Shown here: one piece after another, positions 54,296 to 62,323 of the stretch
Numbering within the stretch: the stretch's first letter is position 1
Layout of the letters: every line of letters begins with the position of its first letter
Source: JAHECQ01 sp047638695
Lineage (GTDB): Bacteria; Actinomycetota; Acidimicrobiia; Acidimicrobiales; SZUA-35
Reading direction: 5' to 3'
Length of the DNA: 64,000 bases
Assembly (NCBI GenBank): GCA_047638695.1
Contig: JBLINY010000001.1
Span: 1 to 64,000 of the forward strand
Made by a program: the position numbers and the translations under genes
Notes under the pieces: model-generated
Told to the model about the DNA's origin: nothing
Database searches by the model: none
What the model saw: the letters and a program-made list of their open reading frames with translations, nothing else

Positions 54296-54510
54296 TTGTT
54301 TTCCTGTGCTGAAAGTGTCGGATGGCGCCGGTCCGCTCTGTCACTCTGCACGAGCGCCAATCCTACGAGGATGAGAAGATCGCCGCCGAGCTGGGCCAGT
54401 CGCGGCAGTTCTTCGAGAAGCACCCACGCAAGGAGAACGGCGAACGGGATCTCGGTGAGGCCCACAAACGACGCCAATCCCTCGCTGAGGCGACTTGCTG
54501 GCCACGAGTA
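54292..54510 (-). pseudogene. EamA transporter C-terminal remnant
   Basis: An open stretch of ~72 codons after a TGA at 54511 reads RLSEGLASFVGLTEIPFAVLLAWVLLEELPRLAQLGGDLLILVGLAL, which is the last two helices of an EamA transporter. No start or earlier part of the transporter is present upstream; the sequence before it is a different hairpin-containing spacer. It is a 5'-truncated remnant still coupled by ATGA to the VOC gene. Confidence 0.65.
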
Positions 54511-54529
54511 TCAGTGATGACCCCGACCG

Positions 54530-54554
54530 CACCCTGAGAGGACCTCTGAGGGTG
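54530..54554 (-). terminator. GC-rich hairpin after the four-helix membrane protein
   Basis: CACCCTGAGA / TCTGAGGGTG pair with one mismatch around a 5-nt loop, directly after the stop of the leftward membrane protein at 54555. No T-run follows, so it could stabilise the 3' end rather than terminate alone. Confidence 0.4.
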
Positions 54555-54977
54555 TCAGGGTGTGTTGTGGGCTCGTTGCAGTCCAAAGTGCCGGAGTACT
54601 TCGGACTGGGTCAGCAGATAGATGATGGCGAGGTGCATGGCGGTGGCGGCGAAGAACATCGAACGCCCGAAAATCTCGAGCATGAAGAACTCGGGCCACG
54701 GCGCCGTCGTCTCGACCACAAACGCGGCGAGCGCGTCGAACGCGCCGATGGCACTCCACGTCACGGCGATCGTCCAGACTGCGGCCGTCGGTCGCTTCCA
54801 GATCATCAGGGCCACGGCAACGGCGGCCAAACCAATCGCTGCGTCGCCTATGAGTGGCATCAGCCAGGCGGCGGGCGGGTCACCAACGCCCCCGTCGCCG
54901 GCTCGGCCTATGAAGGCCAATGTCATCGCCCGACCTGATGCCATGAGAACCAAGGCCAGCATCACTTTTAGCTTCAT
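54555..54977 (-). CDS. Four-helix membrane protein, function unknown
   Basis: A 140-residue protein with four hydrophobic helices (VMLALVLMASGRAMTLAFIGR; WLMPLIGDAAIGLAAVAVALMIW; VWTIAVTWSAIGAFDALAAFVV; the last at FFAATAMHLAIIYLL). GGGGAG lies 6 nt upstream of ATG 54977. It resembles DoxX/DUF-type small membrane proteins in layout but I cannot name a family. It is divergent from the HxlR regulator and very likely controlled by it. Confidence 0.65.
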   Translation of the reverse strand: MKLKVMLALVLMASGRAMTLAFIGRAGDGGVGDPPAAWLMPLIGDAAIGLAAVAVALMIWKRPTAAVWTIAVTWSAIGAFDALAAFVVETTAPWPEFFMLEIFGRSMFFAATAMHLAIIYLLTQSEVLRHFGLQRAHNTP

Positions 54978-55030
54978 CGGGAGCTCCCCAAGGGGTAGAG
55001 GGCCAGCGCGAGGATGCGCCGGCACCATTA

Positions 55031-55074
55031 CTTGTATTTTGCAAGCATAAACACTTGCTGGTAAAATGCAAGCA
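55031..55074 (+). promoter_or_regulatory. Paired palindromic operators overlapping a leaderless promoter
   Basis: Two pseudo-palindromes lie before the HxlR gene: CTTG-N7-CAAG (55031-55045) and CTTGC-N9-GCAAG (55054-55072). TTGCAA (55039-55044) and TAAAAT (55062-55067) are spaced 17 bp, a good -35/-10 pair. Transcription would start about 7 nt later, at or next to the ATG (55074), so the message is probably leaderless. Both promoter elements lie inside the operators, the arrangement expected for autorepression, and the divergent gene would be controlled by the same sites. Confidence 0.6.
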
Positions 55075-55433
55075 TGACGCAACCGGTCGATTCGTGGCGG
55101 TCCGAATGTCCGATCGCCTCGACGCTGGACATCGTCGGTGACAAGTGGACGCTGCTTGTGCTGCGTGACCTTTTGGACGGCAGAACTCGGTTCAGCGAGT
55201 TCGAGAGGTCGCCCGAGCGGATACCCACGAACATCCTCACCGACCGACTTCGACGGCTCGAGCGCTACGGGCTTCTCGAGCGACGCAGCGGGACTGGCCG
55301 GCGCTACGACTATCAGATCACTGAGAAGGGCCGAGCTTTGCGACCGACGATTCTCGCCCTTGCCGCATGGGGCAACGAGTACATCAGCGGCACCTGGCAT
55401 CCACCGGACGACTATCTCCTCGACGAGTCGTGA
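55074..55433 (+). CDS. HxlR-family transcriptional regulator
   Basis: A 119-residue winged-helix protein of the HxlR type: ECPIASTLDIVGDKWTLLVLRDLLDGRTRFSEFERSPERIPTNILTDRLRRLERYGLLERR. The Cys near residue 12 is the residue often used for redox or aldehyde sensing in this family. Placed directly behind paired operators and divergent from a membrane protein, which is the usual HxlR layout. Confidence 0.9.
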   Translation: MTQPVDSWRSECPIASTLDIVGDKWTLLVLRDLLDGRTRFSEFERSPERIPTNILTDRLRRLERYGLLERRSGTGRRYDYQITEKGRALRPTILALAAWGNEYISGTWHPPDDYLLDES

Positions 55434-55535
55434 ACCCGCTCGTCTAGCAACCTTGCCCAGCAACCCAGGCGTGCGCCTAGATGGGCGAGGGCCGCTGCCT
55501 CAGAGATCGAGCCTCCGTGCCGATTGGAGGGCGAT

Positions 55536-56594
55536 ATGTGGCGACACGCGACAGCCTTCCCGCCTGCGTTTATGGCGGTCCTCCTTGCGATGGGCACCGC
55601 GCTGGCTGAACCATCGGGCGATCCTGCAGAAGCCGACATGTTCGTAACCGCCGAACAAGCTGCGATCGAGGCGTTGACGCTCGAGCCCTGGATGGCGAGT
55701 GAGCAGGAGCTGCTCGAAGCTCTCCGTCCCATCGAGACCAATGTGCTCGTTCAGGCGGGAGGATACGGAACGGCTGAGGCCGCGGTCGAGATAGCAGATC
55801 GTGACTTGGCCGACACGGTCGTCGCTCGCACCGATGCAGAGCTCGAATTGGCCTATTTCGCCGGTCTGCTCGAGACCCTTGCCATCAACACGTTCCTCCT
55901 CTCGGACAAGGATCTCGACCCATCCCCCGACGCCCAACTGGTGGTGACGCGACGCGACGCTCCGCTCGATGTCGTCACGACCGACTTGATCGGCGAGGTT
56001 CGCCAGTCACGTCGCAACCTCGATGTCGCACGTGATGCCGAGGAGGCTGCTGAAGCCACCGTGGCGTCCGTCGAGAGCGCGCTGCAGGAACGGGAACAGG
56101 CGGTGGAGCGAGCCAACGAGCTTGTTATGGCCTATGAACAAATGGTGCTCGATCGCCAGACCGAGATCGATGCTCGTTCCGAAGAAGCCATCACGCTCAA
56201 CGAGATGCCCGAGTTGGCGCTGGTCGAGGGGTTTCGGGTCAACGTGACTTTGGCCGACGACCTCGCCACTCTTCTGGTCGCGGCCAAAGAAGACGGCATC
56301 CTTCTTGTTGGCTGGGGTCACCGCGCAGTAGCACTTCAGATCGAACTACGGCTCTCGCACTGTGGCGATAGCGGGTATGCCATTTTCGACATGCGAGCAG
56401 GGGAGTGCTCACCGCCCACGGCCCGTCCCGGTCACTCCGAACATGAGCTTGGCCTGGCGATCGACTTCACCGAGAACGGCGCCATCCTTAACCGGTCAAG
56501 TCCGGGATTTGCTTGGCTGCAGACTCACGCTGCGGAGTACGGCCTGATCAATCTCCCGAGTGAAGCTTGGCACTGGAGCACAACCGGTCACTGA
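55536..56594 (+). CDS. VanY-type D-alanyl-D-alanine carboxypeptidase, secreted
   Basis: A 352-residue secreted protein: signal peptide (FMAVLLAMGTALAEP), a long central coiled-coil-like helix region (about residues 150-210, DVARDAEEAAEATVASVESALQ...), and a C-terminal peptidase_M15 (VanY) domain. Metal ligands in SEHELGLAIDF and AWHWS are intact, and ARPGHSEHELG is the family motif. It would trim peptidoglycan stem peptides outside the membrane; the helix may anchor or space it. Start ATG 55536. Confidence 0.85.
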   Translation: MWRHATAFPPAFMAVLLAMGTALAEPSGDPAEADMFVTAEQAAIEALTLEPWMASEQELLEALRPIETNVLVQAGGYGTAEAAVEIADRDLADTVVARTDAELELAYFAGLLETLAINTFLLSDKDLDPSPDAQLVVTRRDAPLDVVTTDLIGEVRQSRRNLDVARDAEEAAEATVASVESALQEREQAVERANELVMAYEQMVLDRQTEIDARSEEAITLNEMPELALVEGFRVNVTLADDLATLLVAAKEDGILLVGWGHRAVALQIELRLSHCGDSGYAIFDMRAGECSPPTARPGHSEHELGLAIDFTENGAILNRSSPGFAWLQTHAAEYGLINLPSEAWHWSTTGH

Positions 56595-56612
56595 GTCGGC
56601 CCGAGCAGCTGG

Positions 56613-58688
56613 CTAGGGGAGACGGTGGGCAGCACGCACGCTTCGACGACCGAAGCGTACAAGACCGGCGGCGAGCAATGAAGCGGCGAGGCCCAAGGCG
56701 AACAGCTCGCGGCGGGCAAGCACACCGTTGCCGGCCCCCGGTTCGTTGTACATCGGCAACGCAGCAGCATGCTCTCGGTCAATTTCGCCCAGCGCGAGAT
56801 CGTCGTCGGCGCTGTTGTCTCGTGTTATTGAGATTCCGGCGACCTCGACCAGACCTTCGTCGTCGAGCTGCACGATCGACCCGTTGATCTGACGGAAGCG
56901 ATGCACCCCGAGCCCGTCGGGAAGACCGAACGTGGCGTGGGTGGCGGCGTCAACGGTGAGGACGTCGTTGCCATCGGAAGACACAAAGACCTGAAGGGCA
57001 GAAGTGGAAGCACGGTCGACGTCGGTGGATGTGGCGATAGTTGCCCGACCGGTGTCGATACGCCCGCTCTGGTTGTTTAGCGGCGCACCAAGGAGATCGA
57101 GGAGTTCGATATCTGGCCCAGCAACCAGTACTGGCCCTGAGGAGATCGTCGCATCGCGTTCGACGACAACGGGTTGAAGTAACCAGGTCGTGGTGTCTTG
57201 CAAAAGACCCACGGCATCGGAAGCGGCACTGAGGTGCGAGACCGTGCTGCCAACATCGACGGCGAAGGAGTCGGCGAATACCTGCGGCGTCCGAACGAAA
57301 CCAGGCTGCAGAATCTGACCCGCCTCTGGTTCGATCCACGAGCCTCGATCGAGCTGGATCCCCAGCGAATCGCTTGACGGACAGCCAGACACGTCGAGAT
57401 CGAGCACTAAGCGAACCACGGTCGTTCGACCAACCCGGTCGCCGGCGATCGTAGCTTCTAGATCGAAGCGGCCGTTGTCATCGAGTTCGAGCACTTCCAG
57501 GACTTCGTCGTCGACCCAAAGGCCGAGTTGGATACCGCTGGCGTCGGCACTTCGCGTTGGCGAAACGACACCACCGAGGCGGACGCGGTAGGACGACACC
57601 GGCCCACCGAAGTCTGCCTGCTCCAGCAGGATCGGCAGTTCGAGGTGTGAGGCTCCGCTTGCACGTAGTCGGCCCGTCACCTCTTCGATGCCGCGTCGGC
57701 GCAGCGGCTCACGTTCGACCGGCACCATCGACTCGACCGTGATGTGGTCGATGTCGTCCAGCGTCCAGAATGCGTCCACCAGGCCGGCGGCCTGGTTCAC
57801 CAGATCCTCGCCACGGCCTGTCACTACGAAGCGGGCATTGACGACGTCACCGTCGATTGCAGCCTCATCGCGTTCAGCGATGCGAATGGTCGTTACGAAG
57901 GGAGCGTCCAGTTTGGGCTCGCGCTCGGTCACAGCAAAGCGCTGTTCGCCGGCAAAGCCGTGAGCAAAAGCGGACGTTGCGGAGAGCACAGCCTGGTCTA
58001 CGGCCCCTGAGTGTGCTTCATCGACGACGAACTCGACGCCGGCGACCACCTCGGGCGTGAGGAGGTTGCCGGCGGCCGAACGAATCGAGACCGGCGCAGG
58101 AGTGAAGAACATGACCGGGGTGGTCAGCCGAGCGATCTCGGCCACATCACCAACCGGGCAAGCGTTGTGGTGGGGGTGAACCCGAATCGAAACGGTCGAT
58201 CCGGCATCGGCCCCGGCAAGGGCGACCCGCAGATACACCGGAGCGTTGCCGAAGATCAGTGTTTCGGAGACTTCCTCGCCATTGAGGTTGACGATCACGT
58301 GTCCTTCATCTACGAACGGCGTGAGTGTTGCCGTGAACTCGATCGAGTCGAGGCGGTTTCCGAGGGCATGTGGAACACCAAGATCGAACTCGAGGTCGTC
58401 GTTGCTCGCAACCAGCGTCGATCCCCATCCAAGAAAGTCGATGGGAAGGGCCCAACCGTTGCTCGTCTTCTCGGTGCGCCAGTGGTCGTCGACCTTGGTC
58501 CGGGCTGCAACAATTGCTGACGTCGAAGAATCCTTGACGTCGGCCGTCGTGGCGCTGATCGGTGAGGTCTCCGTCGCCGACACCGTCGCCGACACCGTCT
58601 CCGTCGCCGACACCTCGGCCGCAGCTATCTCGAGGGGCGAGCTGACGATGCTGACGATCGCCAGGAGCACAACGATGATCCGGGTCAT
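56613..58688 (-). CDS. BcsB-like cellulose/polysaccharide synthase regulatory subunit
   Basis: A 691-residue envelope protein: signal peptide (TRIIVVLLAIVSIVSSPLEIAAAE), a Thr/Ser/Ala-rich repeat stretch (SATETVSATVSATETSPISAT), then beta-sandwich and flavodoxin-like BcsB domains (GVPHALGNRLDSIEFTATLTPFVDEGHVIVNLNGEEVSETL). One C-terminal helix (LFALGLAASLLAAGLVRFG) ends the protein. BcsB escorts the nascent glucan outside the membrane next to the synthase. ATG 58688 overlaps the synthase stop by 4 nt, the usual BcsA-BcsB pairing. Real polymer identity is unknown. Confidence 0.75.
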   Translation of the reverse strand: MTRIIVVLLAIVSIVSSPLEIAAAEVSATETVSATVSATETSPISATTADVKDSSTSAIVAARTKVDDHWRTEKTSNGWALPIDFLGWGSTLVASNDDLEFDLGVPHALGNRLDSIEFTATLTPFVDEGHVIVNLNGEEVSETLIFGNAPVYLRVALAGADAGSTVSIRVHPHHNACPVGDVAEIARLTTPVMFFTPAPVSIRSAAGNLLTPEVVAGVEFVVDEAHSGAVDQAVLSATSAFAHGFAGEQRFAVTEREPKLDAPFVTTIRIAERDEAAIDGDVVNARFVVTGRGEDLVNQAAGLVDAFWTLDDIDHITVESMVPVEREPLRRRGIEEVTGRLRASGASHLELPILLEQADFGGPVSSYRVRLGGVVSPTRSADASGIQLGLWVDDEVLEVLELDDNGRFDLEATIAGDRVGRTTVVRLVLDLDVSGCPSSDSLGIQLDRGSWIEPEAGQILQPGFVRTPQVFADSFAVDVGSTVSHLSAASDAVGLLQDTTTWLLQPVVVERDATISSGPVLVAGPDIELLDLLGAPLNNQSGRIDTGRATIATSTDVDRASTSALQVFVSSDGNDVLTVDAATHATFGLPDGLGVHRFRQINGSIVQLDDEGLVEVAGISITRDNSADDDLALGEIDREHAAALPMYNEPGAGNGVLARRELFALGLAASLLAAGLVRFGRRSVRAAHRLP

Positions 58689-60101
58689 GCCGGTGCCGCC
58701 GGTGCGTCGAGATCGAATTGCTGTCGTTCCATCTCGCCCCATACCCGCTTGGAAGAGGTGAGAGCGGCCATGCGCCAGAACAGGTTGAGTTGGCGGTACC
58801 CGAGGCCGCTGAGGAGAACCCACCCGAAGAGGCGAAGCAGATCGCTGGGCCGATCGAACCATCGCACCCGCTTGACGGTCAGCAACACGCTCAGCGACAT
58901 CACCGAAGCGGCCAGCGCCTGGGTGGAAACGAACATGGCGATCGCCGTCGAATAGTTGAGCCATCCGCCAACGGTCATCACTGCCAGCATGAGCCAGCCG
59001 ATCGCCTCGAGGTGGGCCCCCACCACTCGAACACGTGAATGTTGCCGTAACCGATGCGGCCGATACGCCCGTAGGTCTTCTCGGTCAGCCTCTTGCCGTG
59101 CGACTGGATGGCGGTTTGAAGTCCCCACTGCCAACGGCGGCGTTGACGGCGGAGAAGTTCGTGTGAGTTTGGGAGCTGCGTCCAGACGATTGCCTCGGGA
59201 ACATGACGGATCTCATAGGGCAGACCGCGCTCCAGGTAGAACTCGTGGATCTGCAAACAGACTTCGAGGTCCTCTCCGAGATGGTTGGGAACGAGTCCTC
59301 CGACGTCGATCAGGCTTTGCCGCCGAAACATACCGAAGCCGCCCGAGACGAACGGGAGAACACCAAGCTCTGCCATGCCCGGGCGGGTAAGGAAAAACGC
59401 GACCAAGTATTCGATGGTTTGCATCCCCACCCATAGGTTGCGTGAAACACCGGTTTCAACGACGCGATCGGCTCGAACGACGCAGTCGTTGGAGGGCAAG
59501 ATGCTGGCGCCCACAGCGACGACATTGCCCGATGAACGGCTGACCTCGGCCAGGCACAGGGAAAGCACATCCGGTTCCATCAGTTCGTCGCCATCGCGAA
59601 TTGCCACCCAGGGATAGCGAGCCAGGTTGATGCCCGTGTTCGTCCCCCAGCCTTCGAACCGCTGTTTATCTGGTCGATCACCCGCACCCGTGAGTCGGTG
59701 GCCGAGGCAAAGGCACCAACGAGTGGTTGGGTCGGGATCGGGCCCGGTTCGGGAATGGAATCGGCGCGCAGGTCGAATGCCGACTGCAGGCGGGCGAGCG
59801 TGTCGTCGGTCGAGCCATCGTTGATGACGATGACCTCGAAGGTCGGGTGAGTCTGAAGCAGGAGGTTGCGGATGGCGGCGACGACAACCGGGCCTTCGTT
59901 GTAGACCGGAACCACCACGGAGACACCCAGGGAGAGGCCGTCTGATCGAGCCGATGTCTTGTTGACCCAGAGTTTGTGAACCGGACCGCTGCGCTGTCGA
60001 GCTGCGCGGGCCGAAAGTACTGCCCACAGCACAATTGAGCCGTAATACGTGAGCGTGTAGGCGAGAAGAAAGATTGAGATGATCACAACAAACGCGGTCA
60101 T
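58685..60101 (-). CDS. Processive GT2 glycosyltransferase (BcsA/IcaA-like), frame broken twice
   Basis: The protein reads across three frames. It begins with a membrane helix, then VSVVVPVYNEGP...VINDGSTDDT. One G is missing in the C5 run at 59644-59648, after which GTNTGINLARYPWVAIRDGDELMEPD continues with LVPNHLGEDLEVCLQIHE and the QRRRW motif. Another base is missing in GGGCCCCC at 59014-59021, after which the C-terminal helices (LEAIGWLMLAVMTVGGWL) follow. All catalytic residues of a membrane GT2 (DGS, DGD, GED, QRRRW) are present, so the gene looks functional if the two indels are errors. It overlaps the BcsB-like gene by 4 nt. ATG 60101 was chosen. Confidence 0.7.
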
Positions 60102-60189
60102 CAGGTGCGACAACAAGATCAGTTGCCTCCCAGAGACTTCGCCGCGACCAGTTCGAGGGTTTCGATGGTCAAGGCCGACTGCTGTGGTT

Positions 60190-61116
60190 TCACCCGGGTG
60201 TAAGACGGCGGCTTTTTTGAGGCGTCGGCACCTTTGTGCTCTTTGCTTCTACCGGCCGGGCGCCGGCGGCGCTGAGGTGGCGATCGACGATGACCCGGCC
60301 CGCCGTGGTCTTCACTAGAGCTGCCGCTGCGGCCTCCTTGACGATCGGCGATGCTGACCGTAGGCCCTCTCCCAACGCGTTCAGCGAGGCCCGATGGTCG
60401 ATGAGTTCCAGCGCTTCAATTGCTGCCAGCGAACGTCGCTCGTCTCCAACCGCGATTTCCGACGCGAGGAGGGCGACGACATCAGCGACCCGACGATCGC
60501 CATGGAGGGATCGGTAATCCTCGACAGTTCGTTGGTTTTTCAGCAGTTCGATGAGCTGCTCGAGCGCCCACGGGCCTTCGCTCCTGATGGCTCGCACATG
60601 GAGGTCCAGTGCACTCACGGGCGCCATATCGCTGAGGGTCCGTAACGCGACACGACGAATCGTCGGATTGGCCGAAGTGCACTCCATCAGCACGGTTGAC
60701 AGTTGCTGTTCGTCGCCGACCAAGCCAATGAGTTCGAGGGCGCCGATCTTGTGGTCGTCGGTGCCGAGCTCGATGTGTTCGACAACGACGTCGACCAAAC
60801 CACTCTCGCGGACCAGCTCGACGAGGAACGGATGTTGATGCTGCAGCGACAGAACGAGCGCCACCACCTCGAGTTCGTCCTCAACAGAGCGGGCGGTGCC
60901 CAGGTTGTTGATCACTTTGGCTCGCAGCAGCAGATTTTCGGGATCGGCGCTGAGAGCCGCCAGGCTGTCGAGGAGTGTGGTCCAGAGGGCTTTGCGTTGT
61001 TCGCCGGGGGCAACTTGCGAGCGCGCCGAGCTCAGGGTCGATCCAATGGTGAGGGCGAGCAGCCCGACCGAGATGCCGGCGATCACCCATGCCAATTGTT
61101 GAATGAACTCGAGCAT
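60190..61116 (-). CDS. HEAT-repeat membrane protein of the polysaccharide operon
   Basis: A 308-residue protein: one N-terminal helix (LAWVIAGISVGLLALTIG), then alpha-helical repeats of about 35 residues (e.g. KIGALELIGLVGDEQQLSTVL; TIRRVALRTLSDMAPVSALDLHVRAI), and a basic Pro/Ala tail. HEAT proteins are scaffolds. It precedes the GT2/BcsB-like genes by 88 bp and follows uppP by 81 bp, in one direction, so it likely organises the synthase. GAGG upstream supports ATG 61116. Confidence 0.7.
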   Translation of the reverse strand: MLEFIQQLAWVIAGISVGLLALTIGSTLSSARSQVAPGEQRKALWTTLLDSLAALSADPENLLLRAKVINNLGTARSVEDELEVVALVLSLQHQHPFLVELVRESGLVDVVVEHIELGTDDHKIGALELIGLVGDEQQLSTVLMECTSANPTIRRVALRTLSDMAPVSALDLHVRAIRSEGPWALEQLIELLKNQRTVEDYRSLHGDRRVADVVALLASEIAVGDERRSLAAIEALELIDHRASLNALGEGLRSASPIVKEAAAAALVKTTAGRVIVDRHLSAAGARPVEAKSTKVPTPQKSRRLTPG

Positions 61117-61197
61117 GCCTCGCACGTTCCGCCAATCGGCCCAACGGGCGTGAGTATGAGGGTTCTTCTTCGGATCTCCCCAATCAGGGGGTAGCAA

Positions 61198-62034
61198 TTA
61201 CCAGGTGCCGCTACCCACGGCAGCTAGCGCAATCACGCCGATCCCGATCCGATACCAACCGAATGCCTCGAACCCTCGTTGCTGAAGCCAGTCAACCATC
61301 CATCGGATGGCTATGACGGCCGAAATGAAGGCGACAACCAGCCCCACGAGTGGAGAAACGACGCCGAACGTCTCGACCAACTCGGCTCCGCCTCCAAGAG
61401 CGGCGTACACCGTGGCCGCCGACAGGGTGATAAGGCCGAGCAGGAAGCTGAATTCGACTGCCGCCGTTAGCTTCATACCAACGACCACGCCGGCGACGAT
61501 CGTGACCAGGCTGCGGCTCACGCCGGGCCAGATGGCGATGGCCTGGAGTAATCCAATTACGGCGGCCTGCTTCGCTGTGAGCTCGTTGAGTTCGTGGCCC
61601 GCACGGTCGAGGAACCCCGACCGCTGCATAAACAAGATGGCGATTCCTCCGATCAGCCACGCGCCAGCGATGGGCGTGACCTGCCCGAACAGCCGATCTC
61701 GGACGATGGGAAACACGAACTGACCGATGATGGCGGTAGGCACGAAGGCGGCAACGACGGCCAGAAGTACCCGACGCCCCTCGTCGCTGCGGCCGAGCAG
61801 TCCATCGACCATCTGCCAAACACGCTGCTTGTACAACAACAAGACGGCCAGAATTGCGCCTGACTGGATGCAGATGGCATAGGTGTCGAGAGCGTCGTCC
61901 GCCTCCTGGGTGCCGCCCAACCCAAGCAGTTTGTTCGTGATCAGAAGGTGACCGGTCGAGCTGATAGGGAGGTACTCGGTCAGTCCTTCGACCAGACCGA
62001 GGACGATGGCGTCAAGTATCGAGAGCTCGTTCAC
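61198..62034 (-). CDS. uppP: Undecaprenyl-diphosphate phosphatase
   Basis: A 278-residue BacA/UppP protein with about eight helices: AIVLGLVEGLTEYLPISSTGHLLI (E-x-x-x-E and SST motifs) and PGVSRSLVTIVAGVVVGMK. It recycles the undecaprenyl-PP carrier for cell wall and surface polymers. First gene of the leftward block that continues into HEAT, GT2 and BcsB-like genes. Confidence 0.92.
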   Translation of the reverse strand: MNELSILDAIVLGLVEGLTEYLPISSTGHLLITNKLLGLGGTQEADDALDTYAICIQSGAILAVLLLYKQRVWQMVDGLLGRSDEGRRVLLAVVAAFVPTAIIGQFVFPIVRDRLFGQVTPIAGAWLIGGIAILFMQRSGFLDRAGHELNELTAKQAAVIGLLQAIAIWPGVSRSLVTIVAGVVVGMKLTAAVEFSFLLGLITLSAATVYAALGGGAELVETFGVVSPLVGLVVAFISAVIAIRWMVDWLQQRGFEAFGWYRIGIGVIALAAVGSGTW

Positions 62035-62135
62035 GTCACAGCTCGTTCGTCAGTGGGCTGGTGCATAAAACTCTCGCGCATTGACAGAGTGTCGCACCCC
62101 GCCTCCGTCCAGCGGGGGAGTGCCGCCCTGTGGGC

Positions 62136-62174
62136 AAAAAGAGTGGTGCCGCCGGTCCCTCCACCGGCGGCACC
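62136..62174 (-). terminator. Strong rho-independent terminator
   Basis: A perfect 12-bp stem (GGTGCCGCCGGT / ACCGGCGGCACC at 62145-62156 and 62163-62174, 6-nt loop) is followed on the minus strand by ACTCTTTTTG. It ends transcription of the leftward antiporter gene and separates it from uppP. Confidence 0.85.
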
Positions 62175-62323
62175 AACCATCGAGTCGTGCGTAAGCCCGT
62201 TGCTCGATCCGTCGCACCTACTACTGTGACCGCCGGACGCGATGTCCTCTGTAACCCCGCTTACACAACGATCGATTTCTTGACATTTACTGTCTCAACA
62301 AGCTGCCGCAAGCAGAATGCTCG

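Noticed and set aside
58978..60027. Separate glycosyltransferase genes in three frames
   Set aside because: The pieces are consecutive parts of one GT2 protein with non-redundant motifs, so they are one broken gene, not several.
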